Source: Isoetes taiwanensis (lineage: Eukaryota; Streptophyta; Lycopodiopsida; Isoetales; Isoetaceae). Taken from it: a stretch of DNA of 64,000 nucleotides. Below are positions 12,791 through 22,849 of this stretch, piece by piece (the first letter of the stretch is position 1; each line of letters begins with the position of its first letter). Below the pieces are notes generated by a model. It saw only the letters and a list, made by a program, of their open reading frames with translations. It searched no databases and had not been told where the DNA came from. The stretch is taken from the NCBI GenBank assembly GCA_021234155.1, contig JAJEKV010000002.1, forward strand, positions 22,522,942-22,586,941, in the 5' to 3' direction. Both the position numbers and the translations under genes were made by a program.

Positions 12791-13640
12791 AACTTGCTCT
12801 GTTTCTGGACAGTTTTCCAGCTAGCGAATTTAAAATGGAAACCTTAATTACAAAATGAAACCTCACTAACGTAGCAAGCAAATTTACAGTGTACCATAAC
12901 ATGGGTGACTTGTGGAAAACATTTTAGAAACCGAATCGACTGCGCTGGTATTCAATTAATAAAGTTCTGACATGTTTTAGTATTGCAGCGTGCCTCATGT
13001 TGGGAGGTCCTTGAAACAATGCCAACTAAGAATCATTTTCAAGCAGGAAGAGGAAAAGGTCCATGCTCGAGGGTTTTCTGACCTGTGAGATAATAGAGCG
13101 TTTGGATGAAAAGAAAAAGATATGATGTGCACGAACATCAGACATAAAATAAACCAGAAACAAGTCAACACATAGAGATATTGAGATATATATCAGATTC
13201 TAAAGTAGATCCTAAGTCCTAACTGATAAGATGGCAGTTGCAAAATTGCATTCTAAATTCAGGGTATACTCATCAAACAAGGCTAAATTTGTTTAATCAT
13301 GGTAATCCCCTTTCCAAAAGATGCCCTAGGAGTTAAGCCTTGTTTCCTCAGGGAATGTTTAGATGAACAGGGTTAATATCTTTCAGAGACCTGCGGTTGG
13401 GAACAACAGCATTGCCCTATGCTGCAAGTATCATCTCACGATAATCAACGCCATATTTGACATGAGCACATATCACCTACACGGCAGGAAGGGTCGCGGT
13501 AGCTGCTGGGCTGAAGCAGCGCCTTCCTACTTCCACATTCCATACGTTACGGGCACTATAAGCAAACTTATCCATCTACCAGCGTTCTCTCTTGCCGGAA
13601 AATAAGAGGAGACTTTCTGCTTCTACAACATCGCCCCGGG
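12791..13640. other. No gene recognised
   Basis: Sequence between LTR-like repeat remains and the decayed tail of the PPR gene. The 80-codon plus frame at 13363-13605 shows no motif. Confidence 0.4.
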
Positions 13641-14847
13641 CTACGCGCCGACGGAAGCAGGCGCAGAAAGATGGTACGGTTTGGTAGCATGCAACATGGC
13701 TTCACTCCAGCGGCCCGCCATCTCTAACCCTCTTTGCCAAACTGCGTATGACCAGAATGTTAGTAAATGTTGTTGTCTCATCTGGCTGTGTAATTCTTTC
13801 TTATTGCATCCTTTCCACAAAACATTCAAGAGCCAAAGGCAGTTGCCATGCTGGCAGTATGCAGCAATAATTGCCACTCCATGATGCTAGATTTCGGTTT
13901 ATAGGCACCAAAACACTTTTCCTGCCTCCTCCCAAATTCCCACATTTAAACATATAGTAAAATTTTGTGACAAATATCTATCTCATGCTAAACTGTCGCT
14001 AGACGGCATGCCTCATTCTACCATACTAGCACAGGCTTTTAACAATTGTCCTTCTCCTTTATGCCTTCCTCTTGCATCTACTCAAAAGCATTTCTAAATG
14101 CTGAAGACTTATTTTTCAACTGGCCGCATATCCTGCAATAAATTTATGCCAGGCATTTTGCCTGGTAGTTTTATGGAATACTGTATCTGCTTCCTTTAAA
14201 CTACCACAACAGCTTATATATCAACTAATTAATGTTGGCGATAGTAGGAGATTGCAGTCCACACTTTCAGCTGGCTTTATATTGGATGAAGCTATTTCTT
14301 ATTCTATTGCTCTGAACTTTTGACAATATGCCAAACAAAGACACTCGTCTGATTGGTTCCTTCCAATTGCATCTTCTGAGCACTGGAGAACCAAACGACC
14401 TTCTCCATGCATTATTATGCATTCCAGCCATTTTAGCCCATGAGGCGACATTCTGGTATGTAATTCGGAAAAGATTTTGTATACAACCTCACTCCGACTT
14501 CCGCATTTGGCATACATGTCAATCAAACTATTTGACATGAATTAATCCCGACCTTTCAGATTTCATGATGGATGAGCCTACCGTGTTCTGTAACACATTC
14601 TTGCACATCACCTTTAGATGCTCAAATGGCTGCTTGGATTTATCGACTAACTTATTTGCATCTTATCAAGTGACTGGGTGCCATAGTACCTCCTATTTTC
14701 AGCATATCCTGCAATTATGGCATTTCCAAGATACCACATTTTGATTTTTGCAAATAATTAAAGACATTTTCTCTCTCCTAACTACTGCATTTTGCATACA
14801 TATTAATAGAAGCTGCTCCTAGGACAACACACAATTCAAATCCATGT
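13641..14847 (-). pseudogene. Decayed PPR repeats beyond the PPR stop codon
   Basis: Downstream (minus strand) of the stop ending the PPR gene, repeat-like pieces continue in shifting frames. They include NAIIAGYAEN-like text near 14690, a clear SLIDMYAKCGS at about 14505-14535, MSPHGLKWLECIIMHGEG after it, LLKACAS near 14050, and IIAAYCQHGNCLWLLNVL at about 13825-13875, then GLEMAGRWSEA near 13720. These are the PLS repeat signatures of the adjacent gene, so its original reading frame ran at least 1.2 kb further. Stops and frameshifts prevent translation as one protein today. Confidence 0.75.
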
Positions 14848-17800
14848 TCAATAACCTGCTCTTTCGTGAATGAGCCTTCCATACTCTACAAATTTAATAC
14901 AGGCACATGCCTTCAGAGCGCTCAAAAATGAGATCTTGGTTGGCCCTATTTTTTCATGCTGCATGTTATAGAAACATTCTAGGGCCAAAACTTCTTCACC
15001 TTGTTGAGTATAACCTGCAATCATTGCCCCCCATGTAACTTCATCCCGATTTGGCAATCTACAGAAAAGGCTCTTGGCCTCTTCCAAACCTCCACATCTA
15101 GCATACATATAAATCAGTGTGTTTTCAACAGCGTCCGACTTTATGTGTCTTTGAATGACATCCTCATGCACGACCCTTCCTTTCTCTAATGCACATATGC
15201 TGATGCATGCTTTGAGAATTGCTAGGTATGTCATTGAATCTGGCTCTATCCCTGCTTCTTGCATCTTCTGAAAGCATACTAGAGCCAGATCACCTTCCCC
15301 TGCATAAGCATATCCACAAATTATTGCATTCCAAGATACTACAGTGACCACGTCTTCATCTGACATATCATCAAACACTTTTCGTGCCACTGCAACGTTT
15401 CCACATTTAGCATACAAATGTAGCAAAGAATCACCCACAATGGCCAACTGAAGTCCACTCTCTATGAGCTTCCCGTGGATGAGTTTGCCTTCTTCTATGG
15501 CTTCTTTTTTTACACAAGCATATAGGGTGCTCTTATATGAAACTGTATTTGGCTTTATCCCGAACTCCTGCATCTTATAAAACAAATTAAGAGCTAGAAA
15601 CACCTCCCCATGTTGAACAAAACATGTAATTAGGGCATTCCATGCTATTAAATTTGGTTTGAAGCCTTCTTGTTGCATCATTTCGAAATACTTCCGTGCT
15701 ACAATGCCTTCATTGCTTCGTGAAAATCCTGCAATCATCCAACTCCAAGACATGATTTCCCGAATCTGACTTTTATAAAAGATATTGGATGCCTCTTCCA
15801 GGCATCCACTTGAAGCATACATATAGATCAAACTGTTCTCAATGGCAGAGTTCAATTGTAGTTTTTTTTCAATGATTTGGGCATTCATGAGCCGACCCTG
15901 AGGTATTGCCTTCATGTTTCCACAAGCATTCGAGATCATAGAGAGTGTGACCATATTGGGATTTATACCTCGCCATTGCATTTCTAAGAAGCTTTCTAAA
16001 GCAAAGTTAAGTTGTTCGTGTTGCAGATATCCTGCAATCATTGCACTCCATGATACCACATCTGGGCTTGGAAGTGAACGAAAAACTTTTTGTGCTTCTT
16101 CTAAACTGCCAAGCTTTGCATACATATTAAGCAGAGTATTGGCTACAAAAATATCTGAATGAAGTTCTTCCATAATGATTTCTTCATGTACAACTCTGCC
16201 CTGTTCTATGACGCCCATGCTAATACAAGCTCTGACTGTGCTCAAGAATGTAACTTTGTTTGGCTTTATGCCTTCATGGTGCATCTGCTCAAAAAATTCA
16301 ATACTTAAAGACCCATTATCTGCATATGCCGCAATTATGGAATTCCATGTTTGCAGCTTTTGACCAAGCGAAGCTTTAAAGAATTTTTGAGCCTCATCCA
16401 AGCTCCCACATTTGGCATACAAATCTACAAGTGTATTTTCCATAACATCATCAATCCGAAGTCCACTTTCAATAATCTGCCCATGAACGAGCCGTCCTTC
16501 ATGTAATGCTCCAATGCTAGCACATGCTGCTAGGGTACTTGAAAATGTGACTTCATTTGGTTTCTGGCCTTCCTTTTCCAACTTCGTAAAGCAGTCCAAA
16601 GCCAGAAAACCATTACCATGTAGCACATATCCTGCAAGCATGGCATTCCAAGTAAGTACATGTTGATATGGAAAGTTACTAAAAACTTTGCATGCCTCTT
16701 CTAAGCTCCAACATTTTGCATACATCTCAATCAAAGTGCTACTTATGACAACATCCAATGGGTACCTGAAGATAATGATCTGCCCATGGAAGAGCCTCCC
16801 CTGATTCATTGCTCCCGTACATGCACAAGCCTTTAGGGCGCCAGCAAATGTGGCCCGATTGGGTTTTATGCCTTCATGTAGCATCTTCTGGAAACAAAGC
16901 AAAGCTAGGTCATGCTCCCCATAGTGAGCACAACCTGCAATGATTAAGTTCCACAACACCACGTTGGGTCTGACACCTTCTTGCTGCATGATTTCAAAAT
17001 AATGTAATGCCAGTACATAGTCGCCATGTTGTGCATATCCTGCAATCACCGCCCCCCAAGATACCACGTTTGGGTCTGGTAACATGTTAAAAACCTGTAA
17101 AGCATCTTTCAGCCTCCCACATTTGGCATACATGTCAATCAAGGAGGTTCCCAAAACCACATTGAACTGGTATCCTCCTCTCATGATGTGACTATGAATG
17201 ACTATTCCTTGCACCACTGCTTGTACACTAGCACAGGCTTTTAAAGCACCCAGAAATGTGATCAGATCAGGTCTTATGCATTCCTGTTGCATGTCTATGA
17301 AGCATTTTAAAGCAAGAACGCCTTCGCCACATTGGGCATATCCATTAATTATTGCACCCCATGAAATTACATTTGGTCTTAAGCCTTCTTGCCGCATGCT
17401 TTTAAAACATTCTAATGCAGCACTAAGTTCTCCTTGCTGTGCATACCCTGCAATCATTGTATTCCATGATACCACATCCCTCAAAGGCAACTTTTTAAGG
17501 GTTTCAGATGCTTCAGCAAGGTTGCCACATTTGGCGTACATATCTATTAAGGTATTTCCCAAGACTACGTCTGACTGAAGGCTACTTTTAATAATCTGGT
17601 CATGTATAATTCTTCCTTCTGAAGAGTTCGTTATGGTGCATGCCTTGAGGACTGCAACATAAATATGAATGTTTCCAGTACCACCCGATGCCTGCATTTG
17701 ATGATATAGTTCAAGGGCTGCCTTACCTTGACCCAGTTTAGCATTGGCCATAATAATTGCAGTCCATGTAAATGGTGTTGGTTTTGAAACTTGGCCAAAG

Positions 17801-18022
17801 GCCTCATTTGCTTCAGGCAAACTTTCATGATAGGCAAACAGGCGAATTAGATGATCTTCCAAAACTGCCACCGAGTCCAGGCCATTGAGGAACAAGAGGG
17901 AACGTAGTTGCCTACCATATTCCAGATCATTGTTTTCTTCACACCTCTGCAGGAGGAAGTATGCATGGTTTCTTGTTATAGAACTATCAGGGTCTTGATA
18001 TAAGACTTCAGTTTCAAAACTC
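14848..18022 (-). CDS. Pentatricopeptide-repeat protein, long PLS-type
   Basis: An open frame of about 1,058 codons encoding a tandem array of roughly 28-30 PPR motifs. PPR proteins bind organelle transcripts, one base per repeat, and guide editing, splicing or stability. Repeats show the PLS pattern: P/L-type helices such as VVSWNTMIAGYAQQGE and ALECFKSMRQEGLRPN, then S-type LGNTLIDMYAKCGNLAEA and LKACAS..A..QGR.(I/V)H linkers. There is no E or DYW domain; the frame ends mid-array at RLIHERAGY, and repeat debris continues below 14848, so the protein is probably truncated relative to its ancestor. The frame is open up to 18033 without an ATG, but a splice acceptor (TTAACAG) at 18023 fits an upstream exon. 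An N-terminal segment YFLLQRCEENNDLEYGRQLRS precedes the repeats. Confidence 0.85.
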
Positions 18023-18233
18023 CTGTTAATTACTCACAGAAGGATAAGTCAGGCTAGGTTTACGTTGAAGAAGAAATTTTCGTTGCGTCGTACCTGTTTC
18101 CAAGCTTTACAATCGAACGCGAGGAAAAAACAGCCTAGTAAAAGCATACCAGAATGCATAAGCTAGCCATAGCTCCACGCATGAAGAAGGAGATCTATTA
18201 GGCTTACCTTTGAGAAACGACCAATATGGGCAT
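18023..18233 (-). other. Candidate first exon (18208-18233) and intron of the PPR gene
   Basis: On the minus strand an ATG at 18233-18231 opens a 26-nt exon (MPILVVSQ...) ending CAAAG at 18208, followed by a GTAAGC donor. The acceptor TTAACAG ends at 18023, giving a 185-nt intron. The split codon (AG + G) restores exactly the open frame of the PPR array, reading SQRSFETEVLY across the junction. An ATG seven bases further upstream would not keep frame. This explains why the long frame itself has no ATG before its repeats. Inference from splice signals and phase only. Confidence 0.5.
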
Positions 18234-18369
18234 TTGAGGCCATGAAAGTTTAGCATTACGAGCTGGAATAAATTGACCGATCGTGTGGCGTAATAACTTC
18301 GAGCCTCTGGATTTTATTCTCTGAATGAATGAACTCCACGCCAGCTCCAGAACTGCTCTGGCTCTGGCG

Positions 18370-18939
18370 TGTTAAAAATGGTATCATCCAGCATTTAGCA
18401 TATTAATGACTATTGTTTGATGGTGACGTGGCAATAGAAATGTCGGTGGTTTTGAGATTAAAAAAATGGGTCTCCTAAAAAAAGGGATACAGTGAGGAAT
18501 ACAGGCGAAAAGGAGGAGCGCCCCGTGAAGTGGATTGCTGAGAGCAGACGGATTTGGATCCGATCTGCAAGGAAGGTTTGCAAACAGTACCGATAAAAGG
18601 GAGGCAGATAAATCCGAGATTTGGAGGTGACAGAAAGTTGATCCTTGTGCAGGCTGCTTGGGCTCCCAGCTGCTGTGTAGGCTGATTGCAACAGAAGAGG
18701 CTGGTTGGGTTGATTGGGTCGTGATTAACCGACTCCATGTGCAGGTGATTGCAGGTTTTTGGGTGAATCTGAACAGGTTGAATTTGTCCTGTACCAAGAA
18801 AGGTTTGATGAGCTCTGGCTTTTCTAGCCGGAAATAAGTGGCTGTGGTGAATGCTAGGAGGAGCTCTATTTGAGCTGAAGAAGGTAGGAGACTGAGAATC
18901 GGCATTCTTGGGTTCAAATCCCAGGCTCTGTTTTTATCA
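18370..18939 (+). repeat. Copia 5' LTR
   Basis: 570 bp, TG...CA ends. The first about 110 and last about 150 bases are essentially identical to the 3' LTR, while the middle carries many small differences, mostly at CAG/CTG sites. Near its 3' end, GGGTTCAAATCCC resembles a pol III B-box or tRNA T-arm sequence. Confidence 0.95.
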
Positions 18940-18940
18940 T

Positions 18941-18952
18941 TGGTATCAGAGC
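18941..18952 (+). other. Copia primer-binding site
   Basis: TGGTATCAGAGC directly follows the 5' LTR (one T between them) and is complementary to the 3' end of initiator tRNA-Met, the usual Copia primer. Confidence 0.9.
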
Positions 18953-18965
18953 AAGGGTCATAATT

Positions 18966-21170
18966 ATGGAAACAAATTCTGCTGCAACAGTTCCACTGAC
19001 CATTGACTCAGGAGCTGAGAGAACAGTGATTGCTTCGGAGAAATTGATGAAAACCATAAGGGAGTCTCACACACCATGTGTACAGATGGGAAACGGGCAT
19101 TTGCATCAAGTAAAAGGATGCGGAAAGTTGGAGTTTTATCATGAAGGTGAAGATAAAATATGTTTGGAGAATGCTTTATATACTCCTGGTATGTTATTTA
19201 ACTTGATTTCAGTTGCAGACTTAGTAGACTCAGGATATAAAGTAAATTTTGATTCTGATCGTTGTGAAATGGTGGGTAACGGTAGAAGAATACATGCAAA
19301 AAGAAAAGGGAAATCGTATTGCTTGGATGCTGTGCCTTGCGTTGGAAGTGTTAATTTATTAGATTTGTGGCATCTCAGACTTGGCCATGTAAATAATGCA
19401 ACCATCAAAATCATGAGCAAACATAATTTGGTAGAAGATTTGCCTAACAGCATAACTGCAGAAGAGGACAAAATTTGTCGTGGTTGTATGCTTGGGAAGC
19501 AAACTAGACACAAGTTTAAGCCCAGGTTTGCCAAAACTTTGGGACTTTTGAATTTGGTACATACAGATCTGTGCGGACCGATGCGTGTTCAGAGTATGAG
19601 TGGCAAGACATATTTCGTCACATTTATTGATGATTTTTCCCGGAGAACAAAATGTTATTTTTTGAAATCGAAGGATCAAGCATTCCAGGCATTCCAATTG
19701 TATCTAGCAGAAGCTGAACGAGAGACGTCTAGGAAGTTGAAACGTTTGCGCTCAGATTCAGGGGGAGAATATATGTCTGGGGCATTCATGCAGTTTTGTC
19801 GTGAGAAAGGGATTAGACGTCAATTTACCTGTAGATATACGCCACAGCAGAATGGTATCGCGGAGAGAAAAAACAGGACACTTATGAATGCGGTGAGATC
19901 TATGTTAAAACATGCAGGGTTACCTAACTATCTCTGGGCAGAAGCAGTTCAGGCTGCATGTTACATTCAAAATAAATTGCCGTCTGCTGGTATCCAAGGA
20001 AGAATTCCTGAAGAGGTATGGTCTGATAGAAAGCAATCTGTAAAGAGACTGCGTGCATATGGTTGTTTAGGGTATATGCATGTGCCAGAAGAGTTGCGGT
20101 CCAAACTAGATGATCGTAGCATGGAAACATATTTGGTTGGGTATGAAGATCAAGGATACAGACTATATGATCCTAAAACCAGGAAAATTTATATAAGCCG
20201 GGATGTAGTATTTGACGAGACTAAGTTTTATAAAGATAGGGCAATTAAAAGTGATGTGGCAGAAGAAAAAGAGAAAGTGCAGCCCTGGGCACCAGAGGGA
20301 TGGTTTGACGATGAAGATGGTGATGAAAATGAAACAGGAATTCAAGTACAAGATGGAGGTATGGAAAGCCCTATAGAAATAGAAAGTAGTGACACAGAAG
20401 AACATGTGGTAGAAGAGGGAGAGAGTGGTATAGAAGATATTACTGTGGAAGAACAGCCAGTGGAAGAAATTCAAGAACAACAGCCAGTAGAAGTTCACAG
20501 CCGCAAAACTGATGCAGAAAGGTTGAAACAGGAAGCTCCCATTGATATATCGAAGTATGGAAGAGATGAGCATGGGAGGAGCACTCGTGAGCGCAGACTT
20601 CCAAAGAAATTTGAAGCCTATGAACTTGAAAGAAGCACGCAGGAGCAACGGCCAGCAATGCTGTGTGTTAAAGAGCCTGAAACTTATGATGAAGCTGTCA
20701 ATTCTCCTAATGCAGACAAGTGGAGAAAAGCCATGCAAGAAGAACTCGAGTCGTTCAAGCAGACAGGTACCTATGATCTCACATCTAGGCCAAAAGGTAA
20801 AAATGTGGTAGGGTGTAAATGGATCTTTAAAATAAAAAAGGGAGCTGATGGAAACATTGAAAGATATAAAGCTAGATTGGTGGCTCGAGGATTTACTCAA
20901 GAAGCTGGTAAAGATTATCATGACACCTTTTCCCCTATTGTTAAACTAACAAGTTTGCGGGCTTTGATTGCTATAGCAGTTGAGCATGATTTAGAGCTCG
21001 ACCATATGGATGTAAAAACGGCTTTTCTCAATGGGGACTTAGAAGAGGAGATTTATATGGAGCAACCAGTCGGATTTGAGGTGCAAGGAAATAAAGGTCG
21101 CAAATTGAAAAAGGCGGTGTATGGGCTTAGGCAAGCAGCTAGACAAAGGGTAATGCGTATGCATGAATAG
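18966..21170 (+). CDS. Copia pol, part 1: protease, integrase, RT N-terminal half
   Basis: 734 codons. The aspartic protease begins almost at once with IDSGA (D14-S-G, where intact copies usually follow gag). A GAG-pre-integrase HHCC zinc site uses H137, H141, C171 and C174 (LWHLRLGH ... CRGC). The integrase catalytic residues are D201 (VHTDLCGP), D264 (RSDSGGEY) and E300, with YTPQQNG just before. An acidic linker follows, then the Copia reverse-transcriptase start (CKWIFKIK, YKARLVARGFTQ, MDVKTAFLNGDL). Translation leaves the family frame after YGLRQAA and stops at TAG 21168-21170. The second half continues in another frame from 21163, so a short indel splits the reverse transcriptase before its YVDD motif. 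Confidence 0.9.
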   Translation: METNSAATVPLTIDSGAERTVIASEKLMKTIRESHTPCVQMGNGHLHQVKGCGKLEFYHEGEDKICLENALYTPGMLFNLISVADLVDSGYKVNFDSDRCEMVGNGRRIHAKRKGKSYCLDAVPCVGSVNLLDLWHLRLGHVNNATIKIMSKHNLVEDLPNSITAEEDKICRGCMLGKQTRHKFKPRFAKTLGLLNLVHTDLCGPMRVQSMSGKTYFVTFIDDFSRRTKCYFLKSKDQAFQAFQLYLAEAERETSRKLKRLRSDSGGEYMSGAFMQFCREKGIRRQFTCRYTPQQNGIAERKNRTLMNAVRSMLKHAGLPNYLWAEAVQAACYIQNKLPSAGIQGRIPEEVWSDRKQSVKRLRAYGCLGYMHVPEELRSKLDDRSMETYLVGYEDQGYRLYDPKTRKIYISRDVVFDETKFYKDRAIKSDVAEEKEKVQPWAPEGWFDDEDGDENETGIQVQDGGMESPIEIESSDTEEHVVEEGESGIEDITVEEQPVEEIQEQQPVEVHSRKTDAERLKQEAPIDISKYGRDEHGRSTRERRLPKKFEAYELERSTQEQRPAMLCVKEPETYDEAVNSPNADKWRKAMQEELESFKQTGTYDLTSRPKGKNVVGCKWIFKIKKGADGNIERYKARLVARGFTQEAGKDYHDTFSPIVKLTSLRALIAIAVEHDLELDHMDVKTAFLNGDLEEEIYMEQPVGFEVQGNKGRKLKKAVYGLRQAARQRVMRMHE

Positions 21171-22266
21171 CTTTTACATTATCACGGGGTTTGAAAAGTT
21201 GCAAAGTGAAGGTAATCTCTACATTAAAAGGGTAGATGATAAATTTTGCATCTTAGCATTGTATGTAGATGATTGTGTTATGAGTGCTAGTGACAGAAAG
21301 TTTATGGATGAATGCAAAAATGTGTTGAGAGCTAGATTTCAGATGAGTGATCTTGGTAAACTAAAAAAACTTTTGGGCATGGAGGTTTATAGAAATAGAC
21401 AAACTGGAGAATTGGCTTTAACACAAGTGCAGTATATTAAGAAGATGTTGGATACTTTTTCCATGGGTGAATGTAAACCGGTGCCGACTCCTCTTGTGGC
21501 TGGTAAGAGAATTTCTGGAGATTTGTCCCCGATAACTGAAGAGGAGAAAAAGAAAATGCAAGGAATACCATATAGGGAACTTATCGGAAGTTTGCTTTAC
21601 GTAGCAAATGCCACAAGACCGGATATTGCATTTGGTGTAAATTTGTTGAGTAGATATTTGAATAACCCAGGATGGGAACATTGGGTTGCCGCTAAGCGTA
21701 TTCTTAGGTACTTGAAAGGTACGATGCACCATGGTATTTGCTATGCTAAAAGCTTTGACAATAATCCTAAAGTAGTTGGCTATGCGGAATTGACTGGTTA
21801 TACAGATGCGGATTGGGCAGGAGACCTTGATGAACGAAAGTCCACAACAGGATACTTGTGTAAACTTAATGGTGCAGTGATTTCTTGGTGTAGCAAAAAG
21901 CAAAATTGTGTGGCTATGTCAAGTGCTGAGTCGGAGTACGTATCTGCCTCTTTGGCAAGCAGAGAAATAATTTGGTTGAGGCGATTATTGCAAGAATTGG
22001 GAGAGAAACAGAACTGCCCAACAAAGTTGTATTGTGACAATAAAAGTTGCATAGCAATTGCTAAAAATCCAGTGTTGCACTCAAGAACAAAGCATATTGA
22101 TCTGCATTATCATTTTATAAGGGAGAAAGTAGTAGCAGGCGAAGTTGATTTGCAATATATTCCTACTGCCAAACAAGAAGCAGACATATTAACAAAAGCA
22201 TTGGCCGAAAGTAAGCATGGATATTTTCGAGATGCCATAGGTATTAAACTGATAAATGCTGGCTGA
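21163..22266 (+). CDS. Copia pol, part 2: RT C-terminal half and RNase H
   Basis: 367 codons continuing the reverse transcriptase in a shifted frame. YVDD (residues 34-37) is the polymerase catalytic pair. LGKLKKLLGMEV, SLLYVANATRPDIAF and RYLKGT are Copia thumb and connection signatures. The RNase H domain shows TDADWAGD, SSAESEYVS, CDNKSCIAIAKNP and RTKHIDLHYHFIRE with all expected acidic residues. The stop is 8 bases before the 3' LTR. The ATG at 21163 is only the first methionine after the frameshift and probably not a real start. It overlaps part 1 by 8 bases. Confidence 0.9.
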   Translation: MNSFYIITGFEKLQSEGNLYIKRVDDKFCILALYVDDCVMSASDRKFMDECKNVLRARFQMSDLGKLKKLLGMEVYRNRQTGELALTQVQYIKKMLDTFSMGECKPVPTPLVAGKRISGDLSPITEEEKKKMQGIPYRELIGSLLYVANATRPDIAFGVNLLSRYLNNPGWEHWVAAKRILRYLKGTMHHGICYAKSFDNNPKVVGYAELTGYTDADWAGDLDERKSTTGYLCKLNGAVISWCSKKQNCVAMSSAESEYVSASLASREIIWLRRLLQELGEKQNCPTKLYCDNKSCIAIAKNPVLHSRTKHIDLHYHFIREKVVAGEVDLQYIPTAKQEADILTKALAESKHGYFRDAIGIKLINAG

Positions 22267-22273
22267 GGGGGCG
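22262..22273 (+). other. Copia polypurine tract
   Basis: GCTGAGGGGGCG immediately before the 3' LTR is the purine-rich plus-strand primer site; it overlaps the pol stop codon. Confidence 0.75.
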
Positions 22274-22844
22274 TGTTAAAAATGGTATCATCCAGCATTT
22301 AGCATATTAATGACTATTGTTTGATGGTGACGTGGCAATAGAAATGTCGGTGGTTTTGAGATTAAAAAAATGGGTCTCCTAAAAAAGGGATACAGTGAGG
22401 AATACAGCGAAAAAGGAGGAGCGCCCGTGAAGTGGATTGCCGAGAGCGAGACGGATTTGGATCCGATCCGCAAGGAAGGTTTGCAAACAAAGATCCGATA
22501 AAAAGGGGAGGCGATAAATCCGAGATTTGGAGGTGACAGAAAGTTGATCCTTGCAAAGTCGCTTGGGCTCAAACCGCTTTGGTAGGCTGATTACAATGTA
22601 AGAGGTTGGTTGGGTTGATTGGGTCGCGTGATTAACCGACTCCATGTGCGCGGTGATTGCGAGGTTTTGGGTGAATCGAACAGTTGAATTTGTCTGTACC
22701 AAGAAAGGTTTGATGAGCTCTGGCTTTTCTAGCCGGAAATAAGTGGCTGTGGTGAATGCTAGGAGGAGCTCTATTTGAGCTGAAGAAGGTAGGAGACTGA
22801 GAATCGGCATTCTTGGGTTCAAATCCCAGGCTCTGTTTTTATCA
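22274..22844 (+). repeat. Copia 3' LTR
   Basis: 571 bp matching 18370-18939. Differences cluster between about 22400 and 22700, largely where the 5' LTR has CAG or CTG and this copy has CG-like strings or one-base indels. Confidence 0.95.
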
Positions 22845-22849
22845 TGGCG

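Larger units (their letters stand above)
18370..22844 (+). mobile_element. Ty1/Copia LTR retrotransposon, gag-less
   Basis: A complete-ended element of 4,475 bp. It is flanked by a perfect 5-bp target duplication TGGCG (18365-18369 and 22845-22849), with LTRs of 570 and 571 bp starting TGTTAAAA and ending TTTTTATCA. The order between the LTRs is primer site, protease, integrase, reverse transcriptase, RNase H, polypurine tract, which is the Copia order. No gag precedes the protease: the ATG of the pol frame is only 13 bases after the primer site. With a frameshift in the reverse transcriptase as well, it is not autonomous; mobility would need proteins from a relative. It sits about 140 bp upstream of the proposed PPR start codon, pointing away from that gene. 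Confidence 0.95.

Noticed and set aside
18384-18917. 177-codon minus frame in the Copia LTR (and 147-codon twin at 22379-22822)
   Set aside because: Lies wholly within LTRs, antisense, and is altered by LTR indels; no family match.
18911-18925. tRNA T-arm-like GGGTTCAAATCCC in the Copia LTR
   Set aside because: No matching A box or tRNA body; recorded only as an LTR feature.
20163-20921. 252-codon minus frame opposite Copia pol
   Set aside because: Antisense shadow of a recognised coding region.
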